A DNA stretch of 64,000 nt from Streptomyces sp. STR69 (GCF_024519455.1 NZ_JALJRY010000002.1:62001-126000), one strand, 5' to 3'; positions 50,317 through 59,529 are shown, numbered from the stretch's first letter. The notes: generated from the sequence alone by a model not told the origin. Numbers and translations: made by a program.

Positions 50317-50691
50317 ATGGAGTACACCCGTCTCGGCATCACCGGCCTGAAGGTGAGCCGCCTCGCTCTCGGCTGCATGAGTTACGGCGACCCGACCGTC
50401 CCGCGTGCCCACCCGTGGGCGCTGACCGAGGACAGGGCCGCGCCGTTCTTCCGGCAGGCCGTCGAGCTGGGCATCACCTTCTGGGACACCGCCAACGTCT
50501 ACCAGGCGGGCACCTCCGAGGAGTTCGTCGGCCGCGCGATCCGCGAGTACTCACGGCGCGAGGACATCGTCCTGGCCACGAAGGTGCGCGGCCCGATGCA
50601 CGACGGTCCGGGCCGTCTTGTGACCCTTCCAGAACTTTCCTGCGTAGCGAAAGCCCTTGCCGGCACTGAACGTGGCCTCATCGGCCGTTGA
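50317..50691 (+). pseudogene. truncated aldo/keto reductase
   Basis: The first about 98 residues are a good aldo/keto reductase (LGITGLKVSRLALGCMSYG, FWDTANVYQAGTSEEFVG with catalytic Asp57 and Tyr62, ATKVRGPMHDG with Lys89). Similarity ends abruptly near 50611; the remaining 26 codons (LVTLPELSC onward) are unrelated, and the frame runs into the end of the converging surface-protein gene. About 230 residues of the barrel are missing, so it is not functional. The break marks a deletion or rearrangement point. Confidence 0.8.
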
Positions 50692-52333
50692 CGCCCTGCG
50701 TCCGCGACCTTCGCGCCGCCAGGAACGCCAGCGCACCGCCCGCCACCAGCAGGACGGCGGCGCCCGCCCGCAGCAGGACTCCGTCCGTGCCCGTGGCGGC
50801 GAGTCCGCCGCCGGTCGTCGTCCCGCCGTTGGTTCCTGCCCCGGAGCCGGACGGGCTCGCGGTGGCCGTGGCCGACGGGGACGCGGAGGCGCTGGGCGAC
50901 GGGCTGGATGTCGCCGAGCCGGTGGTCTTCACCGTGATCGTCGCGGTGTCGTTCGACGCGTCGTCGTCACGATTGGGGTACTCGGGGTTCTCCACCGCCC
51001 GCACGCTGCCCTGCGCGCCGGGGACGACCCGGTCGATCCGTACCGTGAACTCCTGGGTCACGGAATCGCCCGGCTTGAAGTCCGTGCTGGCGATGTCGCA
51101 GGTGTAGCTCTTCGCGCCGGCCTTGCGCGGTGTGCAGTTCCACAGCGGCCCGGGGTCGCCCTGTTCGCCGGGGGCGGGGACGCCGGTGATGGTCGTGCCG
51201 GCGGGCGGGGTCACCACGAACGTGCCGGAGTCGTCGGCGTCCATCCACCGGAAGTTCATCCAGCCCGGCCCGTTGTTCCGCACACCCACGGTGATGCTCA
51301 CCGTCTCGCCGACCTTGCCCTCGACCGTGTCGCCGAGCGCCTGGTAGTCGGCGTGCTGGGTGGTGGCGAAGGTGCCGTACCCGGAGCCGGTGAATCCGGA
51401 GCCGGCGGCGACGGACTTCAGGCCGAGCGGTGCACCGGTGCCGGTCCCGGGGAAGTCGGACGGGTCGAAGGAGCCGGGCGCGGAGCCGCCGACCGGCCAC
51501 ACGACGTAGGAGTTGTAGCCGTACATCGTGTCCTTGGAAGCGGTGTAGCGCAGCGGCGCGTCCGTCTCGTAGGCCGCGCCGGGCGCGACCGGGGTGTCGA
51601 ACCGGCACCAGGCGCCGACGTCGGGCCGGTCCGAGTAGTGGCAGTTGGAGTGGTCACGGGCCAGAGAGACGCCTTCCGAGTCCTGCACCAGCAGCATGAC
51701 GCCCTTGTCGGCGGGGGCCGTGCCGGTGTTGGCGAAGGCCGGGGTGCGCTCGAAGACGGCGCCGGGCGCGATGCCCTTCAGCGCCGGGTAGGGCCGGGCG
51801 ACGAGCTTGGGCCCGCCGATCAGAACGTCCGTCTTCCCCGTCACGGTGGCCGCGTCGGAGGCGGTGGCGGTGTAGGTGATGGCACCGGTGTCGCCCGCCT
51901 TGGCGGCCGCGGTGGGCTTCAGGAGGAACGGGTCGATCGATTCCTTGCCCGACAGCGGGCCCACGTCGCACCTCACCTTCAGGGCGCCGGTGCTCACGCA
52001 GTCCCCCGTGACCACCATCGTCGCCTTCCCGGCGAGGGACGACGCGTCGATGGCGACCGAGACGTCATGGGCGTCGCCGCCCGAGGCGGTGATGGCGAGG
52101 TCCAGGTTCGGGCCCTCGCCCGTGGTGGGGAGGTAGTAGTTCTCCTGGGTGTCCAGGACGAGCGTCGTTCCGGCGGCGTGTGCGGCCGGGGTCGCGACCG
52201 CCATAGCGGCGGTCGCGAATGCGGCGGCAGCAGCTGTCCGCCATGTTCTACGTATCGTCAGCACACCACGTGGACACGTCAGAGCACCGGAAGGTTGCGT
52301 CCGAGTGGCCGTCAGCTGACAGACGGGTTCCAC
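50678..52333 (-). CDS. LAXTG-type surface protein (predicted class E sortase substrate)
   Basis: About 551 residues: export signal (RRTWRTAAAAAFATAAMAVA), repeated beta-sandwich domains of DUF11-like character (TVEGKVGETVSITVGVRNNG, PGDSVTQEFTVRI), a Ser/Pro/Thr-rich stalk, and the C-terminal sorting signal LAATGTDG with a hydrophobic segment and a basic tail. Sortase E should link it to peptidoglycan. Start uncertain: GTG 52333 has GGAGAGG eight bases upstream, while GTG 52264 gives a normal short signal peptide but no ribosome site. Function unknown; adhesion or envelope structure is likely. It converges on, and overlaps by 14 bases, the truncated reductase. Confidence 0.85.
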   Translation of the reverse strand: MEPVCQLTATRTQPSGALTCPRGVLTIRRTWRTAAAAAFATAAMAVATPAAHAAGTTLVLDTQENYYLPTTGEGPNLDLAITASGGDAHDVSVAIDASSLAGKATMVVTGDCVSTGALKVRCDVGPLSGKESIDPFLLKPTAAAKAGDTGAITYTATASDAATVTGKTDVLIGGPKLVARPYPALKGIAPGAVFERTPAFANTGTAPADKGVMLLVQDSEGVSLARDHSNCHYSDRPDVGAWCRFDTPVAPGAAYETDAPLRYTASKDTMYGYNSYVVWPVGGSAPGSFDPSDFPGTGTGAPLGLKSVAAGSGFTGSGYGTFATTQHADYQALGDTVEGKVGETVSITVGVRNNGPGWMNFRWMDADDSGTFVVTPPAGTTITGVPAPGEQGDPGPLWNCTPRKAGAKSYTCDIASTDFKPGDSVTQEFTVRIDRVVPGAQGSVRAVENPEYPNRDDDASNDTATITVKTTGSATSSPSPSASASPSATATASPSGSGAGTNGGTTTGGGLAATGTDGVLLRAGAAVLLVAGGALAFLAARRSRTQGVNGR

Positions 52334-52737
52334 TCTGGGAACCTCTCCAGAGCACCCGAACCAGCGACAGCCGACGGCCAGAAGTTCACCGGGAATCCGT
52401 ACGGACCAGCGCGGTATCCCCCAGGCCAGAGGCCGCGTTTCCGCAGGTCACCGAATTCCGCCGGTAGCCCTCGGCACGCAGTGGATCGGCTGCCCACGCA
52501 CCGTCGTTGGACGGATTGCCCGGATCTTGGTCACGTCCGCTGGTGTGCTGACCGCGACGGTTCAGCGGCATGGACGCAGGCCGCCGGGGTCTCCGGGACG
52601 ACGTGGCCGTGTTGAGCCATGGATACGCGGTAATTCGCTGGCGTCGCGGCCGTTGCACCTTCTAAGGTCGGTGCTGTTAGAGCGGCAACCTTGCGCTGCC
52701 GCCGGTGACTTGGCTTGTGCTGTGGGAGGTGTGACCG
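52334..52737. promoter_or_regulatory. non-coding gap with candidate promoter for the rsgA region
   Basis: No convincing gene was recognised in these 404 bases. On the plus strand TTGCAC (52653-52658) and TTAGAG (52677-52682) are 18 bases apart and could start a message of about 180 bases of leader before rsgA. The GGGAGG at 52724 serves the small leader frame described next. Confidence 0.35.
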
Positions 52738-52809
52738 ATGGCTGTCTCTGTGATGGGCGCTGCCCGCATCCGGAAGTTCATCAAGTCCACTCCCGTGGTC
52801 TCCGGCTGA
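52738..52809 (+). CDS. possible 23-residue leader peptide upstream of rsgA
   Basis: A short frame with an ideal ribosome site (GGGAGG eight bases before ATG 52738). The product begins MAVSVMGAARIRKFIKS, is basic, and ends VVSG. It ends 64 bases before the rsgA start, with a small hairpin in between that covers the rsgA ribosome site, the layout of a translational leader. No homology was recognised; it may be chance. Confidence 0.35.
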   Translation: MAVSVMGAARIRKFIKSTPVVSG

Positions 52810-52851
52810 CCTCTCCTTTCTTCCCGCGCCTGGGTGCGCGGTGCCGGGGCC

Positions 52852-52866
52852 ACCCTTGTGAAGGGT
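52852..52866 (+). promoter_or_regulatory. small hairpin over the rsgA ribosome-binding site
   Basis: ACCCTT-GTG-AAGGGT forms a 6-bp stem; its 3' arm is the AAGGG that would serve the TTG start at 52873. Folding would hide the ribosome site. Confidence 0.35.
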
Positions 52867-52872
52867 CACCCC

Positions 52873-53997
52873 TTGTCTTTCTCTTCTCTCCCGGGTTCGT
52901 TCTCGTCGTCTTCCTCTTCCGTGCATCCGCTGCAGCCCTACGGCTGGGACGCGGACCGGGAGGCCGAGTTCGCCCCCTTCGCCGGGCAGGGTCTGCTGCC
53001 CGGCCGTGTCGTACGGGTCGACCGTGGCCTGTGCGATGTCGTCACGTCGGCCGGTACGGTCCGTGCCGACACCGAGTTCGTCGTGCCCCGTGACCCGATG
53101 AAGGTCGTGTGCACGGGTGACTGGGTCGCCGTCGACCCGGCGGGCGGCGACCCACGCTATGTGCGGACGCTGCTGTCGCGTCGTACCGCCTTCGTGCGTT
53201 CCACCTCCTCCAAGCGGTCCGAGGGGCAGATCCTCGCGGCCAATGTCGACCACGCGATCGTCGCCGTACCGCTGACCGGGGATCTCGACCTCGGCCGTAT
53301 CGAACGGTTCCTCGCGCTCGCCTGGGAGTCCGGTGCCCAGCCCGTCGTCGTGCTCACCAAGGCCGACCTCGTGCCGGACGCGGTGACGTTGTCGTATCTC
53401 GTCCAGGACGTGGAGACCGCGGCGCCGGGCGTGCCGGTGTTCGGTGTCAGTGCCGCGACCGGGGAGGGGATCGACGTGCTTGCCGCGGTCGCCGCGGGTG
53501 GTACGTCCGTGCTGCTCGGGCAGTCCGGTGCCGGCAAGTCGACGCTCGCCAACGCACTGCTCGGCGAGGACGTGATGGAGGTCCGGGCGACGCGTGACGT
53601 GGACGGCAAGGGCCGTCATACGACCACCACGCGCAACCTGCTCGCCCTGCCCGGCGGCGGTGTCCTGATCGACACGCCGGGGCTGCGCGGTGTCGGACTG
53701 TGGGACGCGCAGACCGGGGTCGGGCAGGTGTTCGCCGAGATCGAGGAACTGGCGGGGAAGTGCCGTTTCCAGGACTGCGCCCACATCGCGGAACCGGGGT
53801 GCGCGGTGCTGGCCGCTGTCGAGTCGGGCGAGCTGCCCGAGCGCCGGCTCGACAGCTACCGCAAGCTCATGCGCGAGAACCAGTGGATCGTTGCCAAGAC
53901 CGACGCCCGACTCAGGGCCGAACTGCGGCGCGACTGGAAGCGGAAGGGGGCGGAGGGGAAGGCGGCGATGGAGGCGAAGCGGGGGCGCTGGGCCTAG
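52873..53997 (+). CDS. rsgA: ribosome small-subunit-dependent GTPase A
   Basis: About 374 residues with the circularly permuted GTPase order of RsgA: an OB-fold (GLLPGRVVRVDRGLCDVVTS), G4 motif TKAD, G1 P-loop GQSGAGKSTLAN, G3 DTPG, and a C-terminal zinc site CRFQDCAHIAEPGCAV. RsgA helps late 30S assembly. The start is uncertain: TTG 52873 has AAGGG seven bases before it; a serine-rich lead precedes the conserved PLQPYGWD. Confidence 0.92.
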   Translation: MSFSSLPGSFSSSSSSVHPLQPYGWDADREAEFAPFAGQGLLPGRVVRVDRGLCDVVTSAGTVRADTEFVVPRDPMKVVCTGDWVAVDPAGGDPRYVRTLLSRRTAFVRSTSSKRSEGQILAANVDHAIVAVPLTGDLDLGRIERFLALAWESGAQPVVVLTKADLVPDAVTLSYLVQDVETAAPGVPVFGVSAATGEGIDVLAAVAAGGTSVLLGQSGAGKSTLANALLGEDVMEVRATRDVDGKGRHTTTTRNLLALPGGGVLIDTPGLRGVGLWDAQTGVGQVFAEIEELAGKCRFQDCAHIAEPGCAVLAAVESGELPERRLDSYRKLMRENQWIVAKTDARLRAELRRDWKRKGAEGKAAMEAKRGRWA

Positions 53998-54084
53998 CGG
54001 CCCGGCTCGGTCCCGTCCGACGTCAACGCCCCGTCCGATTTCCGCCAGCCCCACCCCCGGGGATGGCGGAGACTGGACGGCGTG

Positions 54085-55752
54085 ATGGACGAAGACACCA
54101 GGTACGAGGCCGTACGGAGCCGGGACGCCCGGTTCGACGGCGAGTTCTTCTTCGGCGTCGCGACCACCGGGATCTACTGCCGGCCCAGCTGTCCGGCCGT
54201 GACTCCGAAGCGGCGCAACGTGCGGTTCTTCACGACGGCCGCCGCCGCGCAGGGCTCGGGGTTCCGGGCCTGCCGGCGGTGCCGCCCGGACGCGGTGCCG
54301 GGGTCGGCCGAGTGGAACGTGCGCGCCGATGTCGTGGGCCGCGCCATGCGGCTGATCGGCGACGGAGTGGTGGACCGCGAGGGCGTCGCCGGGCTCGCCG
54401 TACGGCTGGGATACAGCGCACGGCAGGTCCAGCGGCAGCTCACCGCCGAACTCGGCGCCGGTCCCGTCGCCCTCGCCCGGGCCCAACGGGCGCACACCGC
54501 ACGCGTACTCGTGCAGACGACCGACCTGCCGATCACGGAGATCGCGTTCGCGTCCGGGTTCGCCAGCGTGCGCCAGTTCAACGACACGATCCGCGCCGTG
54601 TACGCGTCGACCCCCAGCGAACTACGCACCAACGCGCCCAGGACATCGCTCAGGACATCGCCCAGGACATCGACTAAGGCGCCGACCAATTCATCTGCCA
54701 GGCCACTGGCAAAGGAGCTGGTCAGGGCGGTGGACAACGCGTCGGCCGACGGGACCGTCCCCGCCACCGAGCCGTCCGCCGGAATTCCGTTGCGGCTCGC
54801 GCACCGGGGCCCGTACCAGTCCGCTGCCGTCTTCGACCTGCTGCAACGCGAGGCCGTCCCCGGCATCGAGGAAGTCACCGGCATCCCCGGCCGCCGCACC
54901 TACCGCCGCACCCTCCGCCTCCCCTACGGCACCGGGATCGTCGCGGTCGACGAACGCCCCGGCACCCTCAAGGGCGTGCCCCGCGACCGTCCCGTCGTCC
55001 CGCCCGACCAAGCGGCATCCGGCGCCCATGAGAGCGACCGGCTCGCCGGCGCCGTGTCCGGCCCCCATGCGGACGGTCGGCGCGACGGGGCCGTATCCGG
55101 CACCCACGCGGACGGCCCGTCCGACGGCGTCGCACCCCGCTCCCACCCCGGCGGCTGGCTCGACGCCCGTCTGCATCTCACCGACCACCGCGACCTGACC
55201 ACCGCCGTACAGCGGCTACGACGTCTCTTCGACCTCGACGCCGATCCGTACGCCGTCGACGAGCGGCTCGGCGCCGATCCCCGGCTCGCCCCACTCGTCG
55301 CCGCCCGGCCGGGCCTGCGTTCACCGGGCGCCGCCGATCCGGAGGAACTGGCCGTGCGGGCGCTGGTGGGGCGGGCGGAGGCCGAGCGGCTGGTGCGGCG
55401 CCACGGCCGGACGCTGGACGCCCCGTCCGGCAGCCTCACCCACCTCTTCCCCGAACCGTCCGTGCTGGCCGAGGCCTTGCCCGCCGAGCCCCTGGCCGGC
55501 CTCGTCACCGCCCTTGCCGACGGCACCGTACGACTCGACGTCGGTGCCGACCGGGACGACGCCCAGGCAGCCCTGCTCGCGCTCCCCGGCGTGGACGAGG
55601 CCACGGTCGCCGTCATCCGCGCCCGCGCCCTCGGCGACCCCGACGTGGCACCGCCCGGCGCCGACATCCCGGACGCCTGGCGCCCCTGGCGTTCCTATGC
55701 CGTACAACACCTGCAACACCTGCGCACAGCAGGGGAGTTGGAGTCTCCATGA
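54085..55752 (+). CDS. Ada-type regulator fused to AlkA-type DNA-3-methyladenine glycosylase
   Basis: 555 residues in three parts: an Ada zinc domain (GVATTGIYCRPSCPAV and ACRRCRPDA, four zinc cysteines including the methyl-accepting one), an AraC helix-turn-helix (DLPITEIAFASGFASVRQFN), and a DNA glycosylase domain with ALPGVDEATVAVIRA and the Asp of GDPDVAPP. It senses methylphosphotriesters and removes alkylated bases. An extra 60-residue low-complexity insert with two GAVSGxHADG repeats splits the glycosylase part. GTG 54082 directly before ATG 54085 is an alternative start. The stop overlaps the ogt start by four bases. Confidence 0.9.
   Translation: MDEDTRYEAVRSRDARFDGEFFFGVATTGIYCRPSCPAVTPKRRNVRFFTTAAAAQGSGFRACRRCRPDAVPGSAEWNVRADVVGRAMRLIGDGVVDREGVAGLAVRLGYSARQVQRQLTAELGAGPVALARAQRAHTARVLVQTTDLPITEIAFASGFASVRQFNDTIRAVYASTPSELRTNAPRTSLRTSPRTSTKAPTNSSARPLAKELVRAVDNASADGTVPATEPSAGIPLRLAHRGPYQSAAVFDLLQREAVPGIEEVTGIPGRRTYRRTLRLPYGTGIVAVDERPGTLKGVPRDRPVVPPDQAASGAHESDRLAGAVSGPHADGRRDGAVSGTHADGPSDGVAPRSHPGGWLDARLHLTDHRDLTTAVQRLRRLFDLDADPYAVDERLGADPRLAPLVAARPGLRSPGAADPEELAVRALVGRAEAERLVRRHGRTLDAPSGSLTHLFPEPSVLAEALPAEPLAGLVTALADGTVRLDVGADRDDAQAALLALPGVDEATVAVIRARALGDPDVAPPGADIPDAWRPWRSYAVQHLQHLRTAGELESP
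54639..54674 (+). repeat. three 12-bp tandem repeats inside the Ada-AlkA gene
   Basis: CAGGACATCGCT, CAGGACATCGCC and CAGGACATCGAC follow one another in frame and encode a Thr/Ser/Arg/Pro-rich linker between the AraC-like and glycosylase domains. Confidence 0.8.
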
Positions 55753-56261
55753 CCATCCGTTGGACGAGTTTCGAGAGCCCCCTGGGGCAGCTGCTCCTCA
55801 CCGCCGACGAGCGCGGCGCCCTCACCTCCCTCTCCGTCCCCGGCCAGAAGGGCGGTCGTACCGTCCAGCCGGAGTGGCTGCAGGACCCCGGCCCCTTCCG
55901 CGCGGCCGGCGAGCAGCTCGCCGCCTACTTCGCCGGTGAACTCAAGGAATTCCAGCTGGAGTTCCACACCTCCGGCACGGACTTCCGCGAGCGGGTGTGG
56001 AACGCGCTCGACTCCGTTCCGTACGGTGCGACGACGACGTACGGCGAGATCGCCGCCCGGATCGGCGCGTCCCGGGCCGCCGTGCGGGCCGTGGGCGGGG
56101 CGATCGGTGCCAACCCGCTGCTGGTCGTCCGTCCCTGCCACCGGGTGATCGGCGCCGACGGAACACTGACGGGCTACGCGGGCGGCCTCGACCGCAAGGT
56201 CCAACTCCTCACCCTGGAGGACGCGTTGGACTCTTCGAACCAGTCGGACTCCTCGAACTAG
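55749..56261 (+). CDS. ogt: methylated-DNA-protein cysteine methyltransferase
   Basis: 170 residues with the suicide site PCHRVI and the conserved FRERVWNALDSVPYGATTTY region before it. It removes methyl groups from O6-methylguanine. It is translationally coupled (ATGA) to the Ada-AlkA gene, so the two make an inducible alkylation-repair operon. The stop overlaps by four bases the stop of the converging PPOX gene. Confidence 0.95.
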   Translation: MTIRWTSFESPLGQLLLTADERGALTSLSVPGQKGGRTVQPEWLQDPGPFRAAGEQLAAYFAGELKEFQLEFHTSGTDFRERVWNALDSVPYGATTTYGEIAARIGASRAAVRAVGGAIGANPLLVVRPCHRVIGADGTLTGYAGGLDRKVQLLTLEDALDSSNQSDSSN

Positions 56262-56629
56262 TCCGTCTCCAAGCCCCAGCTGTGGATCCGCCGCGGGTGA
56301 ATGCGAATCACCTCCTCGCTCATGTGCGGCCCCAACTCGTGCGGGCCGACGAGGAGTTCGGCCTCGCCGCGGATGTCGATGCCGCGTACCCGCCACGGGC
56401 TGACGCTGACGATGTCGTCCACGACCAGCGCGACCTTCGGGTTCGCCCGCAGGTTGCGCCACTTCTTCGTCGTACCCATCGCATACCCGCCGACGAGGAT
56501 CGTCCCGTCGTCCTGCGGGAAGAAGCCGACGGGATTGGCCTGCGGTTGTCCCTGGGGGTCGACGGTGGCCAGTCGCCCCAGCCGCTGCGACTTGAGGTAC
56601 GCGCGCTCGGCCTCGGTGAATTCGGTCAT
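56258..56629 (-). CDS. PPOX-class F420-dependent oxidoreductase
   Basis: 123 residues of split-barrel fold: RLGRLATVDPQGQPQANPVG, GGYAMGTTKKWRNLRANPKV and VDDIVSVSPWRVRGIDIRG. The family (Rv2061c-like) binds F420 or flavin. The start is ATG 56629. It stands alone between convergent and divergent neighbours. Confidence 0.9.
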   Translation of the reverse strand: MTEFTEAERAYLKSQRLGRLATVDPQGQPQANPVGFFPQDDGTILVGGYAMGTTKKWRNLRANPKVALVVDDIVSVSPWRVRGIDIRGEAELLVGPHELGPHMSEEVIRIHPRRIHSWGLETD

Positions 56630-56801
56630 GCCCGCAGCCAAACACGCCCGCCCGCCCACCGCATCGGCTTCAGGGACCAGGACTTCCGTCCTACTCCGGA
56701 CAGGCGGATACGGCGGCGGCCACCGGTGCTGCTCCGCAGTCCGCCCCGCTCCGCGTGCCACGGTCGCCTCCTCGTGTTCGGTGGGGAGAGGCGGAGCGCT
56801 C

Positions 56802-58016
56802 ATGATCGGGGCCGGACGGATCGGCGTGGCACTGCTGGTACTGGTACTGGGGGTGGGAGTCGGCCAGGGCACGGCGACAGCCGAGGCCCCGGCGCCCGTA
56901 CCCCTCGACACCTGGACCGGCAGCTGGGAGGCCGCCCCCTCCGGAACCACCACGGCCCACCCCGGCGCCTCCTTCCGCAACGTCGTCCACCTCAGCGTCG
57001 GCGGCGACGCGGTCCGCGTCCGGCTCACCAACCGGCTCGGCACCGCCCCCCTCCGCCTCGACACGGTGACCGTCGCCCTGCGCGGGACCGGCGCGGACGC
57101 TGTGCCCGGTTCGATGCGCACCGCCACCTTCAACGGCGCCGGCACGGTCACGATCCCGGCGGGCGAGGACCTGGTCACCGACTCCGTCCCGCTCGCCGTA
57201 CCCGCCGCGGCGGACCTGCTCGTCACGGTCCACACGCCCGACGACTCCGGCCCGGCGACCTACCACCGCGCCGCTGGACAGACCAACTACCGCACCCCGA
57301 GCGGCAATTGGGCGGCCGACAGCGACGGCGCCGCGTACACGACGACCACCACCTCCTGGTACTACGTCACCGGCGTCGACGTCCTCGACGCCCCGGCGGC
57401 CGGCAGTGTCGTCGCCTTCGGCGACTCCCTCACCGACGGCAACGGCTCCACCCGCGACGCCAACCACCGCTGGCCCGACCGACTCGCCGAGCGCCTGGGC
57501 GCCCTGCCCCCGTACCGCCGCCTCGGCGTCCTCAACGCCGGGATCTCCGGCAACCGTCTGCTGCGCGACGACACCGGGCCGAGCGCCCTGGCCCGGCTCG
57601 ACGCGGACGCCCTGTCGCGGTCGGGTGTGCGGGTGCTGATCGTCATGGAGGGCATCAACGACATCAAGGGCACCCCGAACGCCACCGACCCCGACGCCTT
57701 CGAAAGCGCCTACCGCGCACTCGTCACCCGTGCCCACGCCCACGGCATCCGCGTCATCGGCGCGACCCTCACGCCGTACGGCGGCAACAGCGCGTACACG
57801 GCGGCCCGGGAAGCCGTACGGCAGAAGGTCAATGCCGTCATCCGGGCCGGGGCCGGCGGGCCCTTCGACGCGGTCGTCGACTTCGACGCCGCCGTCCGCG
57901 ACCCGGAGCAGCCGCAGCGGATCCGGCCCGCCTACGACCCCGGCGACCACCTCCACTTCAACGACGCCGGCATGCGCGCACTCGCCGACACGGTCGACCT
58001 CACCGCGCTGACGTAG
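56802..58016 (+). CDS. secreted SGNH/GDSL-family hydrolase
   Basis: 404 residues. Signal peptide (GVALLVLVLGVGVGQGTATA), an N-terminal beta-sandwich domain (FRNVVHLSVGGDAVRVRLTN), then the SGNH esterase domain: GDSLTDG (nucleophile), GISGNRLL, GINDI and the C-terminal DHLHFNDAG with Asp and His. Likely an esterase or lipase acting on polysaccharide esters outside the cell. GGAG five bases before ATG 56802. Confidence 0.92.
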   Translation: MIGAGRIGVALLVLVLGVGVGQGTATAEAPAPVPLDTWTGSWEAAPSGTTTAHPGASFRNVVHLSVGGDAVRVRLTNRLGTAPLRLDTVTVALRGTGADAVPGSMRTATFNGAGTVTIPAGEDLVTDSVPLAVPAAADLLVTVHTPDDSGPATYHRAAGQTNYRTPSGNWAADSDGAAYTTTTTSWYYVTGVDVLDAPAAGSVVAFGDSLTDGNGSTRDANHRWPDRLAERLGALPPYRRLGVLNAGISGNRLLRDDTGPSALARLDADALSRSGVRVLIVMEGINDIKGTPNATDPDAFESAYRALVTRAHAHGIRVIGATLTPYGGNSAYTAAREAVRQKVNAVIRAGAGGPFDAVVDFDAAVRDPEQPQRIRPAYDPGDHLHFNDAGMRALADTVDLTALT

Positions 58017-58029
58017 GGGACGCCCCGGT

Positions 58030-58512
58030 TCAGCCCCAGATCGTGGCGCCCAGCCACGCCCCCGCGATCAGCAGGCAGGTGAACAACTCGGTCAGCACAC
58101 TGGAGCCGCCCGAGCGCATCGCCGTACGCAGGGAGGCCATGGCCTCGGCGTGCCGGCCCAGCCGCAGGCGTTCGTGGAGGTAGATCCCGGCCATGAAGCC
58201 GGGGATCGCGCCGAGCACGGGAAGCAGCAGGAAACCCAGCAACGCGCCGGTCCCCGCGTACACCGCCATCCGGGGGGTCGCTCCGCTCGCGCGCAACCGG
58301 CGGGGCGGCAGCGCCCAGCGCACCACCTGGGAGAGGAGGAGGGCGGCCGTGGCGCCGACGAGGACGCCCCAGGACACCGGCTGCGGATCCTTCAGCGCCC
58401 ACCACAGGACCGCGGCCCACACCAGCCACGATCCCGGAACGCCGGGCACCAGGACTCCGCACAGGCCGAGCAGGATGACGACGCCGACCAGCAGGAGTTC
58501 AGCCACTCCCAT
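58030..58512 (-). CDS. DUF456 family membrane protein
   Basis: 160 residues with about four membrane helices; GVLVPGVPGSWLVWAAVLWW and LGFLLLPVLGAIPGFMAGIYL are typical of DUF456. The family is common in actinomycetes and functionally uncharacterised. Confidence 0.9.
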   Translation of the reverse strand: MGVAELLLVGVVILLGLCGVLVPGVPGSWLVWAAVLWWALKDPQPVSWGVLVGATAALLLSQVVRWALPPRRLRASGATPRMAVYAGTGALLGFLLLPVLGAIPGFMAGIYLHERLRLGRHAEAMASLRTAMRSGGSSVLTELFTCLLIAGAWLGATIWG

Positions 58513-58548
58513 CTGCCCAGCCTGCGGGATCCCGGGGGAAAGCGCAGG

Positions 58549-59529
58549 TCAGTAACGGGTCACCCAGCCCCGTTCGTAGGCGTGCCAGCCCAGTTGCAGC
58601 CGGGTCGTCACCCCGGTCAGCTCCATCAGCCGCTTCACCCGGCGCTGGACCGTCCTGAGGCCCAGATCGAGCTGTTTCGCCACGCTCGCGTCGGTCAGCC
58701 CGGCCAGCAGCAGGGACAGCACCTCCAGGTCGGTGCCGTCGGGGCCGTCCGGCTCCTGCTCGGTGGCGCCGGAGGCGCCCAGGCGCAGCGGGAGCGCGTC
58801 CCGCCAGACCGACTCGAAGAGCCCGCAGAGCAGTTCCAGCAGTCCGCTCGCGTGCACGACGAGCGCGGCGGGTTCGGCGGTGTGTGAAGTCAGCGGTACA
58901 AGGGCGAGGGTCCGGTCGGCGACCACCAGTTTGGTCGGCACCTTGTCCACCACCCGCACCTGCTCGCCGCGGCCGAGCGCCGCGGCCAGTTCGGTGGGCC
59001 CGTCCGGCAGGTCGAGCACCGCGCGTTCGAGGACGACCCGGTAACGAACCCCGCGTCCGGCGGCCTGCTCCTCCGCGTCGTTCTCCATCCCGGTGACGGC
59101 GACCGGGTTCCCGGTGACCAGCGCGCACACCTCGTCGCTCGCGCCGAGCTGGAGCTGCAGGAAGCGCCGGGTGACGGCCGCGGCGCCGGTCACCACCTCC
59201 ACCAGATCGTGTACGGCGGTCTCGGCGGCGGCGGCCCGGTACTCCTCGGCGAGCAGCGCGGCGGCCAGCTCGGCCTTCTCCAGTTCATGGCGCTGCTGGG
59301 TGAGCAGTGCGCCCAGGGCGACTCCGGGCGGGGCGGCGACCCAGCGGCCGGGGCGGGCCGAGGACTGGGCGGCGAGTCCGTGCAGTTCCAGGCGGCGCAG
59401 GGCGCGCTCGGTGTCGTACTCCCCGATGGTCAGCCGTCGGGCGAGATCGGTCACGTCCGCGGCGCCGACGGACACCAGCGCTCGGTAGGCCGACTCGTGC
59501 GCCTCGTCCAGGCCTATCGCTCCCAGCAT
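58549..59529 (-). CDS. TrmB/LuxR-type transcriptional regulator
   Basis: 326 residues: an N-terminal TrmB-like winged helix (AYRALVSVGAADVTDLARRL), a coiled middle part, a sensor domain and a C-terminal LuxR helix-turn-helix (LAGLTDASVAKQLDLGLRTV). This two-ended layout is common in Streptomyces and its ligands are mostly unknown. GGAGGGG nine bases before ATG 59529 supports the start. It ends 36 bases upstream of the DUF456 start, on the same strand, so the two may be co-transcribed. Confidence 0.88.
   Translation of the reverse strand: MLGAIGLDEAHESAYRALVSVGAADVTDLARRLTIGEYDTERALRRLELHGLAAQSSARPGRWVAAPPGVALGALLTQQRHELEKAELAAALLAEEYRAAAAETAVHDLVEVVTGAAAVTRRFLQLQLGASDEVCALVTGNPVAVTGMENDAEEQAAGRGVRYRVVLERAVLDLPDGPTELAAALGRGEQVRVVDKVPTKLVVADRTLALVPLTSHTAEPAALVVHASGLLELLCGLFESVWRDALPLRLGASGATEQEPDGPDGTDLEVLSLLLAGLTDASVAKQLDLGLRTVQRRVKRLMELTGVTTRLQLGWHAYERGWVTRY

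Noticed and set aside
52386..52658. A 90-codon minus-strand frame upstream of rsgA
   Set aside because: No ribosome site, no recognisable motif and odd composition; treated as non-coding.
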